Positions 53,134 to 64,000 of a stretch of DNA of 64,000 nt are shown here, piece by piece. Source of the DNA: Chaetoderma sp. LZ-2023a (lineage: Eukaryota > Mollusca > Caudofoveata > Chaetodermatida > Chaetodermatidae); assembly GCA_034401795.1 (NCBI GenBank), contig CM067360.1, forward strand, positions 49,376,573 to 49,440,572. Direction: 5' to 3'. Made by a program: the position numbers and the translations under genes. The stretch's first letter is position 1, and each line of letters opens with the position of its first letter. The notes under the pieces were generated by a model. It did not search any database. It saw nothing but the letters and a program-made list of their open reading frames with translations, and was not told the DNA's origin.

Positions 53134-56100
53134 CTGTAAACACAATACAATAAACAGTATGACCAACCAGTAAAGCAATGTAAATGACAACACAATAAAC
53201 ATGATCCTTAAGCGAGATGGTAAAATTATCAGTCATTATCTTAAAACAGTAGCATATGCACTTAATTTCAAATTAATCTGTGGAAATGTCATAAAAATTG
53301 GCAGGATATTATTCGGAAGCAACAAGGAGTAACTCTCATAATTTTTTCAATCAATATTCTGGACGCAACAATCAACAGACTACTCTAGGACTACTCGATG
53401 TGAGCAAACTGTACGATTATCATATCATTCAGTTTTAAATGGGAATTAATATTTGCACTGATATAGATCCACTGATTAAAGAACAATTTTCACTCTGGCT
53501 TCACTGGACACTTACTGATCGCACGTATTACACAGACCGATCACACATACATTTGACAAGTGGCATCCTAAAACAAACTGAAACTTAGTTCGTGCCATGT
53601 TTCACTAACACTGACAAATCTTAAGTGCCAAGTTTCCGAGAAAATACATTAGAACAGAGGTATCATCCGAAAATGCAATATCCATAAATTGGTCATCGTG
53701 AGTGTGACATTTTGACCCCATAATCAATAAATGGATCCAATCTGTCACTCAAGTATCGGATGTCACTTGTTAACTGACATTAATCAAATGACATTGGTCC
53801 AGCATGAAAGGAGAAATGGTCAGACAGTGACCAGCTGAAGTTTTTGGTGATTTACAATTTAATAATAAAGATGTTGTTGAATATTTTGATACTAATTTGA
53901 CTCTCCAATAAGTTCAACAGCTTAGCTGTATTGCTACCTGGAAGTTGAGATACCAGGAATTCAGCGTTCAAAGACAGTCAAAATCAATTCAAACCAGTGT
54001 ACAGAGTGGGTGGAGGTTAGCTAGGAATGGGCGGGGCATAGTCAGAAATTGATCCCCCTATCAGGTTCTTCGGGCTGCCACAGGCATTATGCATGACAAA
54101 CATTTGGCCAAACAGTAAAGAACCCTCAGTAAAACTTGAGTTATGCTGTGAGAATAGACACCCATTGACAATTCAAACTGTAATATGCCTCAATCTATAT
54201 AGAATGAGGGTGGTGGTCAGTGGTGATGGAAGAAGTAGCTACATGTTTTACCTATTGTCAATGGTTTCTGGAAAGAAGCTATACATCGAACTCACCACAT
54301 GAGGAGAGAAGCGTCGCTCAAATTCTTTGATGTTGATAATAACTCCCTCACCCGGCGAGCTTGTGTAACCAGTCTACAATAAAATAATATTCACATTTTA
54401 TTAATTGTCTGACTGCTACTAGCCACTAGACAGTAATTTAAACCTTGGACCAGTTGAATAGTTTGAACACAATTTGACTGAAAGTTGTTGGTGGCTTAAC
54501 AACCAACAACTTTCAGTCAAATAGTTTTCAACATATCCAATATAATCAAGAATTAAATCCCAATAGAAACTGTTAATCACCGGAATTGGTGTAACCAGGT
54601 TATAATAAAATCATATTCATATTTTCCTAAACAAATTAAAACAATTAGATATTCAGGCATATCAGGTTTAAATTTTCACTATCTCAGATTACAAAACAGA
54701 TAGATATTTTACAATTAATTTGATATGAAGTTTTTGTTGCCATTGGGGTTTTTTCAAGTAAAATTAATTTCAAAACGAAAGACCAAAAGATCCTGTCTCT
54801 TACCTGAAATAATTGTATTTGTTCAAACCAAGGTTGAACGTTTAAAGATTTAGTAACATCGGGTGAACAATCAGATATTTGTCTACGAGTTGTGTGTGAA
54901 TATGGTGTGTGAATAATTCTTTGTCTAGACATTAGGAGGCCTTACATCATGGTCAAATTTGATCCATAAAGATTTTAGAGAGAATGGACCTTTCCAGTTT
55001 ATCCATCGATCATATGACGTCATAATCAACTATGTGACGTGTAGTATGATGTTATAATCAATGATGTAATGAATGGCGTAGATAAGTACATGTATGTCAC
55101 GAATGCAGAACTAATGATGGGCTAAGCGTTATTGTATGAATTGTATGCTTTTACTATTTAATAAACATGCTGTTGAATATTTTGAAACTAATTTGACTGG
55201 GCGCTGTTGCTACCACCCAGTCAAATTAGTTTCAAAATATCCAATAGCTTACCTGTATAGTTTACTGAAAATTGATAATCAGAGAGTTCAGGGATCGATC
55301 GATCCAAACACGAGCGAGGTGTGGGTGGTGAATAGCTAGTAATGGGCGGGGCATGGCTAAAACTGGAAAGGTCCATTGCAACAGTTTATCTCAGGAACAG
55401 AGAAAATAGCTCAAGTGATAATGTGCACAATGTCATGTATGTAATTCTATATAATTTAAGGTTTCAGTATTCATAACCACATTATTAGCTCAACTAGGTT
55501 AGGTTATACAATAGCCATTTGTCCGTCATCTGGTTGTCTGTCAACAATTGTGGCAAATTACACCATATATTGATGCATTAAAAACAGACTTGGCAGAAAG
55601 GTTCCTTTGGGCAATATCTATTGAGCTATGAATTTGAAGTGGGAATGCTTTAAAAAACTACGACCCTTGCTATGTTAAATTGACAAATTATTGAATCCTA
55701 TGGGGAACATACTATTGTGACACATTTTGTCCATTGTTGTGAGCTTTGACTCGCAAATCATCTAAGTCACGCGGATAGCAGCTCAATAAACCACCATGTC
55801 CCATAGTTAGTCAGAAAAGCTAATTCTGTATCTAAAAAAATCGGATTTGGCTCAAATTTCAACACACCGAAGGAATTTGATGTCATGAGGATTTGCACGC
55901 GTTTGCAAGTATCAGAATGAAAGAAGTCGCCTCAAGATCGGATCAAATCCTCGATCAGTATGTCAGTGGATATTTCGGAATGTACTGGTCTGATTGGGCT
56001 CAAATCTTAAGGGTTTTGATCGTACACTAGAATTCCACAAACTTTTACAAAATCAAGAAAATCTGGGAAATTAAAAAACCCAAAAGGAACATGCCGCTAC

Positions 56101-59100
56101 CGACATTCTATCGACTTTGTTACTTTTTTGACAATGCCACCTATATCACGACTATATGGCATTATGTGCTCATATATATAACTGTACATGTACATCATTT
56201 TAAAGTTTTTTTGTTAGGAAGATAATTCAACAAAATTCAACTTCAAATAGGAGTACACATTTGCTTGAGACACAACTAACAAATCTAACACCAGTAACAC
56301 TCACCTAGAGGATATAATCTTGCTTGGTCCAAAAAACTTGTACTAATTTCTTTAATTATTATTAACTGCCTCGCTAGCACTGAAAGCACCAGATAATAAT
56401 TTCAATGAGCAAAACTGACTTGCTGATGGCTTGGCTACCAACAACTTTCAGTCAAATTGCTTTCAAAATATTTCGCAGGTCCAGAAAGAAGTCGTCTGCA
56501 AAACCTCACCAGTCAGTTGGTAAAAGATTGATATTAATACAACTTACCGTTTTGTGCTGTGAATCCTCCGACGCTTGATAGCTGACCTCAGCCGCAGTGA
56601 AATTAAAATATCCTGATTTGACTGGTCTTAGAATCACAGCATGGGTGACGTTAAAACCGCTGAACAACAAGTCAAAGAATGTTGCACAAATTTGTTGAAA
56701 AACGTACACCAGTTCACCTTTTAATTTAATTTGAAAATTAAAATTTTGACACCAGAGTGGTAAGGGTTAAAATTATAAAACCTTTCAGTATTTTAATGAT
56801 TCAGGTGTTGTACTCATATATATTTTAGAAGTTTTGGTTACAGATTATTATAATTATTATTATTGATGTATGTTGTTGAAGGTCTTGAAGTTTTGGTTAC
56901 AGATTTGTGTGTTGAAAAATGACACTTATTCCTGACCCTGTTTAGTTATAACAAGAAAAAGCTCTAAATGTTCCACAACTTCTATAGATTTTAAAATTTA
57001 ACCCTTTCACCGGTGAATTCCCCATTGCATATCTCATTTTCAAGGCAACCATACAGGAAAACTGTTGAATATTTTGAAATTAATTTGATTGTAAGCCATT
57101 GCTACCTTAAGCAGCAAGTTTCCAGTCAAATTAATTTCAAAATATTGAATAGAATAACTTTTATATCAGTATGACTTTACTCTTTAAGGGATTTGTCTGT
57201 GAAAGGGTTATGGGTGGGTGGCCTTCTAAATCATATTATGATGCAAATCGAAAATTGGCTCTGCTATGAAGTAAATAATTACTACTAGAATTTCCCCCTC
57301 AAGACTTATCAAGATCAGTTCATCATTAACTGACTAATGATTTTAACATAACATTCTCAAGTCGTATCGAGTTCTGTTCATCAGTAATGGAAGTGTAGCC
57401 ATTTTACAGGGTGGTGGCGCCCTACTAAAACCCAGCAGGGTAGTGAATTGAAAATCCATTCCGCAACGATGTCAATAGTTACTCCTAGAACATCCCCTTC
57501 AAGTTTTATCAAGCTACATACATGCAGATTATCATTAACAGAGAAGTAGCTCTTTGAATATTTAAGGGTTGGGAGCCCTACCAAAAACCAGCAGGGCAGT
57601 GAATCGAAAATAAGGCTCTGTACTGATGGTGTGACTTCTCCCTAGAACACGTGTGTGAATTTTCAACGAGATTGTCTGAAAACTTAATGAGTAGCAAAAA
57701 GAAATATAAGTACACATTCCGAACAACAAGAACATGACCAAGTTTGAGATCTGTCCCGGAGATAAAAAGCATATTATCTCACCATTTCACTTGTTGTAAG
57801 GAATGAGTGAGTATTTACAGGTAAGTTGACAACAAATCTCAACAAGTTACATGAAGTATGAATCTGAAGTGACCGCAATGTCATCAAGCCAATTCTTAAC
57901 AGCATCTAGGCAACAATGTTGAAATATTTTTTTCATGTTGACATCAAAATTTACTGCAACATCATATTCCAAATTAGCACCTACATATTTCAATTTACTG
58001 TGACCTACCAAATGTATATGTTATATTAAACATGGTTTCTGAGCACTACTCTTAAACAACAAGTGATCCAATCGAATAGATAATACAAGCTTCTATACAT
58101 ATCCTTCATAAATGAAGCAAAATCTCACTGTACTATATTATGTTTGTAAAACCTCGTTCATACAGCAGATGCTGAATGCTAGTTTGTCATTCATAATAAA
58201 GGATACGGCGCTATTCTGTCCCAGCTAACTTGCGTAAATCCTTGAATAATTTCAAAGTCGGTCTCGGGAAAGCTCTGGTCTGACAGTTGAATGTCTAAAG
58301 CAGCGCTAGAAAAGAGATTAAAAGCATATACAGGAGAGTTTCCAAAATACAATGTACTGAACTGTACATTTAAAAAATACATAAGCAATATCTTCCAATC
58401 CAATTATGGTCAAAATATTTAACAGAACATTTCTTACTAACTTATTTCTGAGCTGTAAACAAAACATAACTGGAAAAAATAGTTTATACCAAGGTCAGCG
58501 ACCTTGAACTTTGACCGATTGACCTCTCAAAATCTTGTGTTCTAGCCCCTTGAAAAGTTGATATAAGGAAGCGTGTGTCTAAGTTTACTCCCTTTTACAT
58601 CATTTTCTCAGAAATTTTCAGAAAATCCAATATGGCCACCAAACATGGTACATTTTGATTGGTCCGCGGCAGGCGTGTTTTTTAATTACAGTATCAACTT
58701 CCCATGAACAAATTTTAATAGTCCCTAATCATATCTCGCAAAATTCGACCCGATCCATTCAGTTGTTCTGGAGAAGTGGTTTTCGCGAAAACTATGTCAT
58801 CCAAGATGGTCGCCGAATCATTTGGCCAATCAAGTTCCCTCACACAAAAATTAGATGGATCAAGATTCTGGAGTCCATCACCATAGGATCATTTCAATCC
58901 AATTTGGTTGAAATCGGGCGATATGGTAAGAAGTAATTTGACAATTTCTGGTAAATTATTCATAAAATCTAATAATTTCACCCAAATATCTGATGCAATC
59001 AAAATTCTGAATGGAAATTCTGGAGTCTATCACCATAAGATACTTTCAGCCCCATTTGTTTGAAATCAGTCAAAATGGTAATGGGAATGTTTAATAAAAT

Positions 59101-59571
59101 CTAAGACTTTCACTAAGAAAATTGAGGAATCAAAATTTTGACTGGTAAGAAGTCCATTAATTTGACAATTTTAAGTACATTTTTAATAAACTCTAAGTTC
59201 TTGAGTACAAATTGACCCAAATTTGGTTAAAATCTGGCTATTGGTTAAGAAGTAGCATTTTAAAACAAAATTTGATGGACGGATGGACGATTTCCATGGA
59301 CTAAGTTCACTTGAACCTTTGGCATGTTTGGACGATGTGAGCTAACATTTTCAATGTAATTATATATCATACATAATATACATAAATGCATCAAATCATA
59401 CCTGCTTCCAACATTGTATATTTTATATTCTACAGTCAGGTCTTTGCCTTCTACTAAATACTGATTGAGGATGTTTTTGGAAATGAGCAATCGTGCGCTG
59501 CCTTCATCTTCAGCGGCAGTGCTAATGCAAATTGCTAAGGATAGCAGAAATATACATGTAGTTGCTCTCAT
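53020..59571 (-). CDS. SSR2: SSR2, translocon-associated protein beta (5 coding exons, complete)
   Basis: TRAP-beta is a single-pass ER membrane protein of the TRAP complex beside the Sec61 translocon, where it helps nascent secretory chains enter. Five - strand exons (59571-59402, 58305-58207, 56659-56548, 54373-54296, 53133-53020) have GT/AG borders and matching phases and encode 190 residues; the human protein has 183. Visible parts are a signal peptide at residues 1 to about 20, a lumenal beta-sandwich with [29 protein letters not shown] and [11 protein letters not shown], two N-glycosylation sequons at N93 (NVT) and N109 (NFT), the EFERRFSPH motif, a transmembrane helix at about 157-175, and a short basic cytosolic tail ending KTIKRN. 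The start codon is preceded by a likely acceptor (CTATTCCAG, 5 bases before ATG), so a noncoding first exon probably lies further right. All introns carry MITEs. Confidence 0.97.
53740..54055 (+). mobile_element. P2-related MITE in the last SSR2 intron
   Basis: GTTGAATATTTTGATACTAA centre arm, then ATACCAGGAATTCAGCGTTC, GGTTAGCTAGGAATGGGCGG and GCATAGTCAGAAATTGATCC. The left part resembles CTGTCACTCAAGTATCGGAT. Confidence 0.6.
54296..54373 (-). CDS. SSR2: SSR2 coding exon 4: juxtamembrane lumenal segment
   Basis: A 78-bp, phase 0-0 exon, acceptor ATTGTAG, donor GTGAGT. It encodes 26 residues ending [12 protein letters not shown], which aligns with the human QREFDRRFSPHF that precedes the membrane helix. 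Confidence 0.94.
54447..54545. repeat. Hairpin repeat, P2 variant
   Basis: GAATAGTTTGAACACAATTT, TGACTGAAAGTTGTTGGTGG and the inverse CCAACAACTTTCAGTCAAAT form a stem of about 30 bp. It lies in the SSR2 intron next to the 54373 exon border. Confidence 0.7.
54983..55377 (+). mobile_element. P2 palindromic MITE, best-preserved copy
   Basis: 395 bp with perfect 18-bp terminal inverted repeats AATGGACCTTTCCAGTTT at 54983-55000 and 55360-55377. The inner hairpin at 55170-55248 has arms of about 31 bp (TGTTGAATATTTTGAAACTA continuing into ATTTGACTGGG). It gives the reference layout for the other P2 copies. There is no coding capacity. Confidence 0.9.
55378..56547. other. SSR2 intron with old dispersed repeats
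   Basis: Phrases such as TAGCTCAACTAGGTTAGG and AAATCGGATTTGGCTCAAAT, and a half P2 arm pair at 56435-56480 (CAACAACTTTCAGTCAAATT). No other exon seen. Confidence 0.45.
56548..56659 (-). CDS. SSR2: SSR2 coding exon 3: glycosylated lumenal segment
   Basis: A 112-bp exon, acceptor TTGTTCAG, donor GTAAGT. It encodes [20 protein letters not shown] and continues through [16 protein letters not shown] and NFT are the two sequons known to be glycosylated in vertebrate TRAP-beta. Confidence 0.95.
56998..57212. mobile_element. TTAA-ended P2 variant in an SSR2 intron
   Basis: Starts TTTAACCCTTTCACCGGTG, ends CTGTGAAAGGGTTATGGG. The centre has the hairpin TGTTGAATATTTTGAAATTA / TTAATTTCAAAATATTGAAT. 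It combines P1-like ends with a P2-like core. Confidence 0.75.
57213..58206. repeat. SSR2 intron, two-unit degenerate repeat
   Basis: AAACCCAGCAGGGTAGTGAA near 57427 and AAACCAGCAGGGCAGTGAAT near 57584 are about 157 bp apart, with similar text between them. The rest is unremarkable. Confidence 0.5.
58207..58305 (-). CDS. SSR2: SSR2 coding exon 2
   Basis: A 99-bp exon, acceptor TTTTCTAG, donor GTATCC. It encodes [20 protein letters not shown] and ends WDRIAP, with the last codon split. It matches the lumenal domain of TRAP-beta, including the invariant W-D-R-I-A-P. Confidence 0.95.
58480..59330. repeat. SSR2 intron 1, degenerate dispersed repeat chain
   Basis: AAGGTCAGCGACCTTGAACT, AAAATCCAATATGGCCACCA and several copies of ATTTGGTTGAAATC with TCTGGAGTC/CACCATAGGAT-like text (58855-59250). 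It resembles the reverse strand of the D1 chain at 15.4-16.4 kb. Confidence 0.55.
59402..59571 (-). CDS. SSR2: SSR2 coding exon 1: signal peptide and first lumenal strands
   Basis: Starts [20 protein letters not shown], a hydrophobic signal peptide with a likely cleavage after Ala19 or Ala20, then the conserved [10 protein letters not shown] and IYNVGS. It ends with two bases of a Ser codon before GTATGA. The bases TTCTATTCCAG just upstream of GCATCATG look like a 3' splice site, so the 5' UTR is probably split by an intron. Confidence 0.96.
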
Positions 59572-59649
59572 GATGCCTGGAATAGAAATAAAGTAACATT
59601 CGCTGAGACATTGAAGAAAACATGATTTTTCGAGAAATGCTAAACGGAT

Positions 59650-59885
59650 TTAACCCTTTACACCACTTGATCAAGAAAATTTCAATTTTCTCAAACAAAA
59701 TGTCCATTTGCAGACCAAGAGAAGACTATTTTTGAAAATTTAGCACTGGAATGACTGGCTCAGTTATCGAGCCAGTCAGTCCAGTTGTAAATTTTCTAAA
59801 ATAGTCTTCTCTTGGTCTGCAAATGGACATTTCTCTAGACCACAACAGAAGCCGCTTTTGGCTGATTTGAGTGTTAAAGGGTTAA
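59650..59885. mobile_element. P1 palindromic TTAA-flanked MITE just upstream of the SSR2 start
   Basis: 236 bp, TTAACCCTTTACACC ... GAGTGTTAAAGGGTTAA. The arms TGTCCATTTGCAGACCAAGA ... GAATGACTGGCTCAG and their inverse form a palindrome of about 65 bp per arm. It starts 79 bp upstream of the SSR2 start codon, probably within the intron that splits the 5' UTR. Confidence 0.88.
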
Positions 59886-59907
59886 ATGTGATGCCTTTAA
59901 ATATTAA

Positions 59908-60060
59908 CCCTTTCACAGACAAATCACAGAAAAAGTATATTCTTTGCAATATAAAACTTATTCTGTTGAATATTTTGAAATTGATTTGACTGGAAAACTG
60001 CCTACTTTCAGTCAAGTTCCTTTCAAAATATTCTACAGCTTTTCCGTATGGTTTCTTTGA
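59908..60060. repeat. TTAA-ended P2 variant, partial
   Basis: TTAACCCTTTCACAGACAAA at the left, then CTGTTGAATATTTTGAAATT and the inverted arm CCTTTCAAAATATTCTACAG. Same type as 56998-57212. Confidence 0.65.
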
Positions 60061-60829
60061 AAATGTGACATGGGAATGTACATGTATCTTAAGAAAACAA
60101 CACTTGTTATGGTGAGAAAAATCAACATATATACGGTAATAGTGAAAACATGTTCGCACAACAAACAGCAGCAATCAGAGATTTCAAAATCATGTCCTTC
60201 TGTTTTTGCCACATTGTAAACTAAAGGTCTTTAGATTTTTTTCTAATTTTCTGGATTTCTTCGGATCATGTCCAATGTTGTGGAATCCTACATGTATTGT
60301 ATGGTGACACCCTTTCTTGTGTTAAGATCTGAGCAAAATCATACCAGCAGTTTCCAAGACATTCATAGATCCAGAATTTAATCCGATCCAGATTCTTTCA
60401 TCCAGATCATGGCCCAAAGTATGGAAATCCTCTCAGGTTGTGTTAAAATCTGTGCCAAATTGTATCAGCAGTTTTTGAGATGCAGGTGAAGACAGACAGA
60501 CAGACACACACCAGGGCTTCAGCTAGTGCCAGGTGAGCTAAAAACCAACATCCCCCTGTTGGTTGTTTCCCATGGCAACACTGAAACCAGGAAGTGAAAG
60601 ATGATCGAAAATAACTTTTTTCCCCAAAAATGTTGCACTTATTAGTGAGTATAACAGAATGCTAAAATCTAGAAAAGAAATGTTGACTATTAATAAATGT
60701 GTATTCAGCCTACTTCTAAAATACATCACTAACTCACTAACAAAATCTAATATATCATTGTATATGAAACTGTTAGTTGACTGAAAGACAGTGTCTGCTA
60801 ATTTGTTTATATGTAGTATTTTTAGGTTT
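60061..60829. other. Upstream of SSR2, dispersed repeat remnants
   Basis: TTTCTGGATTTCTTCGGATC and similar phrases repeat with the style of 41620-41880. A promoter for SSR2 may lie here or further right, but no core element or noncoding exon could be assigned. Confidence 0.4.
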
Positions 60830-61637
60830 TATTTTTAGCAAATCATCACGGAAAAAAACCAAATCACGTGATTCCCCTCCAATTGAAGAGTCTATCTTAG
60901 AGCGAGTACTCGGATATAAATATTCTGGAATCGGGGACTCGGAACTCGAGAATTTCTATATATTATCATTGCGCGATAGGAACTGAGTATTATACTGATC
61001 TGAATAATGGGTACCTGTTTGATAAACTCCCGTTAGCGTATAATATCTCGCGAGAATACGCCGCCTCCCATCCCAGAGCCGCTGACTCGCCAACTTAAGA
61101 AGCCAGCTATATTATTGGTCGTAATAATTCAATTTGGATCATTTAATGTTGATCGGCGTTACAAAATTGACACACATTTTCTCCCGTACTTGTTTGGGCA
61201 AAAATACATAAATTTGGTCTTAAAATATATTTATAATAAGGAAGCTATTTAATCACGCCAAGACCGTTTTAAGCGCATTTTGACTACAAAAGTGTGGAAT
61301 AAACTTTATTATATCTTGAATATACGTGGCCTACTATTGGTATTAATCTAATTGGTGGTCGAGATTTACAAATCCGAGGCCTGTATTGACTACTAGAGGG
61401 GCCGGAAATGTATCAGGGCAGAGATTGGTCTGAAGTAGACACACCCTGTGACGCGATTGTTATTATTCGACACGCTATTCTTACAAATTTTCCTATACAA
61501 TCTGCTGAGTTAGGGGATGGGCTTCTAATACAGAGTTTTGCCGTTTTGAAACTGCTAAGAAATCATTGGAGCTCATATGTCAAAGTTATGGGGTGGGCTT
61601 CTATTAGAGCATAGGCTAAATTACGCAAAATATGGTA
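60830..61637. mobile_element. TA-flanked-type DNA transposon (copy 2, partial)
   Basis: Strongly similar to 49750-50520 over nearly its whole length (CACGTGATTCCCCTCCAATT, GATAAACTCCCGTTAGCGTA, GTCGTAATAATTCAATTTGG, GGGTGGGCTTCTATTAGAGC). The right end reads TTACGCAAAATATGGTA instead of the copy 1 terminus. Confidence 0.7.
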
Positions 61638-62886
61638 CCTTCCATTTTCTGTCTAGAAAAATCTTGATACATTCCTGTGTTTGCAATCAGCAACTGGCGT
61701 ATTCTGTCCATGTATGTATACCCATGTGCCTAACCCATAATCTTACAATCTACAGTAGCATAATAACGTTCTCTAAGCAGCATTGACGTAGTTAATATAG
61801 TTCATGAATAATCGTATGATCACGATTATTTTTTTTAATGATCGCGATTATGAAAAGTGAATAATCGTGCAACCCTAGGTACATGTAGGGAAATCGGAAC
61901 AACAAAAAATACTTTTTTGGGTAGGACTTATGGTCCTTCATAATGCGTGTGTTGTCCACTGCATGTTTTCCGTGTCCAAAATTGTGTGCTATTGTTATAA
62001 CGACGTAACATGTACATTGACTTCAGGCTGTAAAAAGATTAAATAGTCTGATACAGGCCTCTGCGGCCCGATAAAAGCTATATCTATCCCTACTTATGCA
62101 TATGTAATATGAGGTTTCGTTTACTGTTTCCTATTATTTTTCACACCCATGGACATGGAGTCGTGGTTGTTAATTGTGTATTATTTAGCGCTGTCACATG
62201 GAATTTAAGGCCCGATACCATGCCATTAACACTCAGATCGAATGTGCATTCATGTACTTACTTGCTAACATGCATTAATTCATGTTTTTTTAAAGTTATT
62301 TATTGATAAACGTGATTTGAAGATGGTAGTGGATGATATTTATCTACAGTATATGACGCTATTGTTACTATGAACGTTGTTGTTTGCATTTCCCCGCATT
62401 GATGAGGAGCACCATGACATGTCCCTACAAATTGTATAATGTCATTGGACTGGTGCAATGACATGCTGTATTTATTACAGGGTTTGTACACATTTATGTG
62501 TTTGAAATTCCAGGACTTTTCATATGACCAAAATTAACGAATTCCATGACCTTCAAGAATTAATATCTAGAAATCTTTTTTATTTATGACATAATTCCAA
62601 AATTAAGATCCACGTTATTCTGTAAAATGTCTGAATATTGCGTCTTGCTGCCTTGCAGTTCAACCAAGCCACAACCTTCTTTTGAAAATCTGCTGCCGTA
62701 ATTTTTATCGCATTTCCATGACCAGTACAAACCCTGTCATTAGTCAAATCTTTAGCTAATCCTCCTTTTCATTAGCTAGATTTCAATATTACTAGCATTT
62801 GGGTAATTGGCGAATGGGTAGGTTGGTCCCTGGACTTCACAAAGGCATTGTTGGATAGCTGCTGGATGATTTTATCACGTGATTTG
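61638..62886. other. Intergenic, hAT-like end fragment, no gene
   Basis: At 61810-61876 GATCGCGATTATGAAAAGTG and AATAATCGTGCAACCCTAG look like one end of another hAT-type element. No supported gene in the rest. Confidence 0.4.
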
Positions 62887-64000
62887 TAGGCTTGCGCGAT
62901 TTTTCGATTTAACAGTGAAGTTCGATTTATTTTTTAAATCGCGATTTTTACGATGTAATTGAGGAAAGATCGGAAAATCGTTAAAAATTTCATGTTTTTA
63001 CAAAACCTGAAGTGTGTACTTTTCCGTCACATTATATCAGTACATGAGTACACTTATAATCGATTCACACCTGTGTTCATTGTGTGTATATCCCGCCGTG
63101 CCATGCATGTGTCGAATAATTACGAATCACAACACAAAGCGCTACAATAAACAAGCTAACAATAGCGAGGTAACACCTTTGTCATTGAGAAAACCAGCTA
63201 GTTACTCCAGCGAATCGCCATATAATTTTCTTTCTTTCGCTGCAGACCATGAGTCTGTTGTGAAATGTCAAGTATATACAGTTTCAGAGTGTTAGGCAAT
63301 CAGTGAACATAATTTTGTTTAATTCTAGTTAGCAATTTCAGACGGTCTAATAATTTTTCCTTTTTGATTCGGTTGTCATGTCAAATTAAAGAAAATAAAG
63401 CAACAGCACTCCAGATTGTTTGATTTTGAACTGTGCGTTCTGTTGATTACTCTTAAATGTAAATCGTACATTCTGAAAGCAACTATAAATCGCACTATAG
63501 GACGAGTTTATGCCGTTACACGAGTACCTACTCAAACCGACTGTCCTATGTATGTGAATTGCGCAGTATTTCCCGCGCTACTAATATTAGCGTCTTCGCA
63601 TTACTCCGGTAATTACCTAAACTCGTTCTACAAAGGGAGGCTATAAGCGGAAGCATCACATAATTTATATTTTTTTCTCGGCGACATTTTATCTCAAATT
63701 TTGATGAATTAAATAATGTTTATTAAACTATACGCAATATTTAGGCGGTCCCAATTAATAATTTCACGCCCGCGATGATGGATATAAGATATACATTAAG
63801 CATAGATGCAGGATGGTAAGAATTCGTCGCATGAACATCATCATGTGTTCTAATTTCGTGCTATTTTTGTATGATTTATTTAAACTTTCTAGAAACAAGT
63901 CACGTTAACCCGGTTTATACTTTTGGGAATTTGGACCTACGATTTAATCGAAAATCGCGATTTTTTTCATGCGTGCGCAGATAACTGGCCGTCAAGCGTA
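62887..64000. mobile_element. Non-autonomous hAT-like element H6 (runs off the window)
   Basis: Starts TAGGCTTGCGCGATTTTTCG and follows H5 (42178-43240) closely: CAGTACATGAGTACACTTAT, CACAACACAAAGCGCTACAA, AACCAGCTAGTTACTCCAGC, ATATTTAGGCGGTCCCAATT. The distal terminal repeat is just beginning (CGATTTAATCGAAAATCGCG) when the window ends. Confidence 0.85.

Noticed and set aside
63014-63295. 93-codon + strand open frame
   Set aside because: Part of hAT-like element H6; the corresponding sequences in H5 and at 21.3 kb do not keep a comparable frame.

Overview
This is animal nuclear DNA: AT-rich, with small phase-conserved exons flanked by GT/AG sites inside long, repeat-filled introns. The repeat types (DIRS and Penelope-like retroelements, and a dispersed repeat that begins with a TAGCTCACCTGGCC hairpin and ends GGGCCTCTTGTT, which I associate with bivalve and gastropod genomes) suggest a lophotrochozoan, most likely a mollusc. 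That placement is an inference.

Two host genes can be read. On the + strand, eight exons between 6820 and 38340 encode the C-terminal part of HSD17B4 (peroxisomal multifunctional enzyme type 2): the end of the hot-dog/MaoC enoyl-CoA hydratase region, then two consecutive SCP2 lipid-transfer domains joined by a Pro/Ala/Ser-rich linker, ending in the peroxisomal signal SKL and followed by AATAAA. The 5' part of the gene lies left of the window. On the - strand, five exons between 59571 and 53020 encode a complete SSR2 (translocon-associated protein beta, an ER membrane protein). The two genes converge on a 14.7 kb intergenic region made almost entirely of repeats.

Most of the remaining sequence is mobile DNA. 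Three DIRS-type tyrosine-recombinase retrotransposons lie at 1-3149 (enters from the left), 7507-14016 and 29110-35578. Two Penelope-like elements lie at 3150-5570 and about 22465-25990. All five are on the HSD17B4 coding strand. The third DIRS copy fills most of the intron between the two SCP2 modules and ends 71 bp before the next exon. The middle DIRS copy sits inside a 22/23-bp satellite.

From 36 kb rightwards, and inside the SSR2 introns, DNA-transposon derivatives dominate. They include hAT-like elements with clear 8-bp target duplications (18808-20638, 42178-43240, 45063-46561, 48588-49024, 51208-52269, 62887-end), TTAA-flanked palindromic MITEs (family P1), a very abundant second palindromic MITE (family P2), a TA-flanked element in two copies, a LINE 3' fragment with an intact RNase H frame, a SINE-like repeat and several degenerate tandem arrays. 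Many are nested, so their relative order of insertion can be read.

The points most worth following up are the duplicated SCP2 module with signs of exon-scale gene conversion and a built-in alternative donor, the DIRS ends that carry consensus 5' splice sites close to a host exon, and the palindromic MITE families.
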